From positions 68,503,715 through 68,567,714 of the forward strand of contig NW_023605083.1 of NCBI RefSeq assembly GCF_014898055.3: a stretch of 64,000 nt of DNA, in the 5' to 3' direction. The translations under genes were made by a program, and so were the position numbers. Under the pieces are notes generated by a model that ran no database searches, was not told where the DNA came from, and saw only the letters and a list, made by a program, of their open reading frames with translations. Shown here one piece after another: positions 60,772 through 64,000 of the stretch; the stretch's first letter is position 1, and each line of letters begins with the position of its first letter. Source of the DNA: Talpa occidentalis. Lineage: Eukaryota; Chordata; Mammalia; Eulipotyphla; Talpidae.

Positions 60772-60796
60772 ATCTTAAAAAAAAAACTTCAAAAAA
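60474..60796 (+). mobile_element. T+ SINE with a long (AAAT)n tail
   Basis: The A box TGGCGCAGCGG (60486-60496) is intact. The tail has about 18 AAAT units (60700-60773) before TCTT and A. Duplications are aaataaaacatcta at 60460-60473 and 60797-60810. It belongs to the younger 'gttgagcgctgggttgcgaagc' subfamily. Confidence 0.95.
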
Positions 60797-60810
60797 AAAT
60801 AAAACATCTA

Positions 60811-63800
60811 AACTTTCAACTCTTATGATGAATAGTCTGAAGATCTGTGCTATATGGTGACTATAGTTGATAATGTTGGATTGCATAATTGAAACTTTCT
60901 AACAGAGTAGAACAAATGTGTTTGCAACAAATATTAAAGAAAGTTAAATATATGAGGTGGTGCATGGCTTAATTAACTTGATGGGTATACATCATAATAT
61001 TTACATGAATCAAGTTATATTACATACCTTAAATGTCTTAAAATTTTATTTGCTAATTTTACCTCATAAAAACAGAGCAAAATGTTAAATAATTAAAAGC
61101 AAAGCAATTGTTAATTGACTGCTCTTCTCTCTTTTAGTTAACATGATGCTTATCAATCTCATTTTGAAAAAAAAAAAAAGAAACTATCTAAACTAAACTG
61201 ATGAGTCTTTTCAAATATATTTTTATTATTTCACATGAAGACAATAGCATAAATTCATTGCTAGCAGTGCTAACCAAGGCTTAAAATAATTTTTAATAAG
61301 TGGACAAGATACATGATTATCACAGTTTACAGCATTTTTAAATTATTCTATGAGAATTTTAAGAAGCATTCTAAATGCTTTGACTTGGGGAGAAAAATAT
61401 GTGTTTATTTTGTTAATATGTTCCATAGTTCTTCCTATCGCCTATACTCAGAATTTAATCTTTATCATAACCCTTGCTTTCATGACACCAGATTGTTGAG
61501 TTTTCCAGAATAAATTATGCTCTTCACTATGCCTTGACTCACTTTGTGTCCTAAAAACAGGCAAGCATGCTCCTTCTCCAAGACTCTGCTCAGTTAGCAG
61601 CTCCCCTGCTGACTTCTTCAGCTAGAATTAATTTGAAACTCATTTAAGGTCCCACAACACTATGCAAATATTTTTACTATAGCATTTTACTTCATGATTC
61701 CACAATTGTTTCCTTCTGTATCTGTGTTAAATGTATACTCCCTGATTTATTCTTCCTCATCATCACTATTGACAAGACTAATAAGAATAATAAATATATG
61801 TCAAGTGTTTATCATATGCTTGTATTATAGACTTTACAAGAACAGTAACTAACCAGTTATTGTATCCATTTTATAAATTAAAATTTGAGATTTTGCCACA
61901 GTCACATAACTATGAACACAGAAGTTACAGGATTTAAATCCATGTAAGCTTAACTTTTTAAAATAGAGTCTTTTTAATTATTACATCAGAACCTAGCTCA
62001 GTGCTTGACACTTAGGTTTTTACCAAATACATTTTGGATTGTATTAAAAATTAAACATAGAGTTCATATGGAAAATAACTATGGTCTAACCACTCTCAAA
62101 TAAGTGTACCTCACATATTAGTGAGGTCCAGATTAATGAGGCCTGTGCAGAGTTCTGGTGGTACAGTTGGCAGTTTCTATTGTAATCTATTATTACAGGT
62201 AATAATAATCATAATTACAATCTGAACTATGTCTCTCAGTTACAAAATTGTCTCTGACTCAGCACAGAGCCCTAAGATAGGCAAATATATGGGATTGTAT
62301 ATTGCCTGTAGTTTCAGATATTTTAGACCTGTGCAATAGTTGAGGAAAAACTAAAAATCTCACATCTAACTCCAGTGTTTGATAACCTAAAATGCAATTA
62401 AACCAATTAGAAAGATGTCTTTTTAGTAAGTGTTGAGTCATCTCTTAGGGTCATCTAGAGGAGATTAACTAAAGGAAGACAAATTTACATTCATTAAGTA
62501 CCTATATGTGCTAAATAATTTATCTGATTTAATTTTCTAAGAAATTAGAAAGTCTGCATTTATTATTCTTAAGGTGTAAAATAAATGAAATGTAATTTAA
62601 AAGTAAACAGAGATAAAGTCAGCCAGGAGAGGACAGACGATGGTTGAGGAATCTTGACAGAGAGCACTGTGCAGTCCTAGACTAGGGAGTCCATCTTTGT
62701 GGCACAGCAGAGTAACAGGAAAATGGACAGAACTTTGGACTGTGGAACAATGGGGCCTTCTTTATGGGTGGGTGGGAGCACTGCTCATCCAAGAGCAGGC
62801 TGTTCTCTGGCTTCCTTGGGGCCATGACCTGAACATTTGATATTTAGTTATCACTTGTCATTTCTGTTTACTCAGATACTCCAAAGTGTTCTCTTTGGGA
62901 GACTGTCAGTGATGGAAAAAAATTAGACTTGAAGAGGGAAGAGACCTTATTTTGGACTTAAAGCAAAGTGCCGTCAACTCAGATTACAGGAGAATTCTGA
63001 ATTGAGGTTAATGTCAATGGACTAATTACACTGTTGTTCAACTTCCCTTTTGTATACATACACACACAACACAACACACACGCATACCTAACTGTGCTTT
63101 GGAATTATTATGGAAAGATGTTACTGGTTCAGAATCAAATGTGCATGCTCCTGGGTCCTCCAGCAAAATAATATTTAATAGTACATCAAACCTTGTCTTA
63201 TCCTTTTCTCCAACCAAAATTCCTTACATAAGTGAGGCCAGACTACCTACTATATAATATTAATGATAATAATAATAATAATAATAATAACAACAACAAA
63301 CAACTTGTTAATTTGCTACTCTCATGTACAGTCATTCAGTTTTCAAAAATGATTATAGCTGAGGAATCATTATTACTATTTAAGCAGTGGGGAGGTTGCT
63401 TTATACACGTGTTAGTTGGTATTCTTTTGGTCGCAATAAACAGATGCTAAACTTATACTAACTTAGGCAAAGTGGAGAATTTATTAGGGGATGTTACAAA
63501 AACAAACAGAAGTATGAACACCTAAAGGAAGAAACAGATAAATCTAGTTTTCAGAATCAACAAAACCCAGGGACTTCATTCTTATTGGGATTCTCTCTAT
63601 TAACCTCTTGTCTTTGCTTCTTTCTATATATTATATTCACTCTCTGTCATAACAGAACAGCTACCTCAAAGTTGTAAAAACATAGGTGCTGACAGTTATA
63701 TCTTAAAACTCACATCACAAGAGAAAGACTCACTGTCTCTCCTTGTAACTTAAATATGAACTCCCAGAAAGGACTCTGTTTAGTTTAACTTGGGTCATGT

Positions 63801-63885
63801 GTTTATTCCTGTATTAGTCAGTGTGGCCAGTGGTTGAAGGATGGGTAAAACTTTAGAATATAGCAGTCTCTTTGAAAACAAATAA
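60811..63885. other. Gene-free AT-rich DNA with (AAT)n
   Basis: (AAT)n(CAA)n lies at 63266-63301. Otherwise it is AT-rich with no recognised gene or young repeat. Confidence 0.45.
63266..63301. repeat. (AAT)n(CAA)n microsatellite
   Basis: About eight AAT units followed by three CAA units. Confidence 0.93.
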
Positions 63886-63888
63886 TTT

Positions 63889-64000
63889 GTTTTTTTTTTT
63901 TATTTTTAAAGATTTTTTTTAAAGATTTATTTGTTTATTTATACAAGCACTGGGTATAGTCAGAAGTGCGGGAGGGTGAGAGAATTCACCAGAGCTAGAG
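63889..64000 (-). mobile_element. T+ SINE cut by the window end
   Basis: It shows poly(T), 'aaagatttatttgtttattta', and then the younger-subfamily body 'gcactgggtatagtcagaagtgcggg' up to the last base. About 190 bp including the head should lie outside the window. Confidence 0.92.

Overview
The window reads as nuclear DNA of a eutherian mammal. It is AT-rich and intron-like or intergenic in texture, with no gene-dense organisation. It is heavily populated by young LINE-1 (L1) elements and by one tRNA-derived SINE family that carries Pol III box A and box B, an (AATAAA)n/TCTTT tail and a poly(A). That tail layout is the 'T+' type found in several laurasiatherian and rodent SINEs. The SINE body is not the carnivore, cetartiodactyl, equid or vespertilionid sequence I know. 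I therefore do not name the species; a mole, pangolin or other less-sampled laurasiatherian would fit. I found no convincing host protein-coding exon, no RNA gene and no CRISPR array.

Layout. At 1-3.7 kb there is unique DNA with one SINE, long A-runs, an ancient repeat and a MIR-like relic. At 3.7-7.5 kb lies L1 copy A (+), which has an inverted 5' end and a heavily frameshifted ORF2. At 8.7-10.5 kb there are four SINEs, two of them inserted one after the other at the same target. At 10.6-17.1 kb lies L1 copy B (-), about 6.4 kb. It is full length, with a CpG-rich 5'UTR, a YY1 site at its extreme 5' end, an intact 342-codon ORF1, a frameshifted ORF2, and extra non-L1 sequence between successive poly(A) tracts at its 3' end (3' transduction). 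At 17-31 kb there is mostly old unique or intron-like DNA, with MIR and MaLR-like relics, SINEs and one nested SINE pair. At 31.4 kb sits a tiny L1 (copy D) with an inverted 5' end. At 32-46 kb there are SINEs, microsatellites and old repeats. At 45.6-46.7 kb there is a nested SINE pair followed by an older twin-primed L1 (copy E). At 47.5-49.4 kb lies 5'-truncated L1 copy C, whose reading frame is broken by a single visible nonsense codon. At 53.3-53.9 kb there is a solo LTR with TG...CA ends and a 4-bp target duplication. At 57-64 kb there are SINEs, a short L1 tail (copy F) and a SINE cut by the window end.

How the parts work together. The only 'system' visible is the retrotransposition machinery and its products. 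L1 ORF1p and ORF2p act in cis on L1 RNA and in trans on the SINE transcripts. The SINE and L1 insertions share the hallmarks of target-primed reverse transcription: 9-18 bp target-site duplications, A-tails and AT-rich target sites. Three of six L1 copies carry 5' inversions. I did not find a previously undescribed biological system. The most informative observations are the serial 3' transduction on L1 B, the set of three twin-priming junctions, the same-site double SINE insertion, and an indel-dominated decay of L1 A and B ORF2 that may be an assembly artefact.
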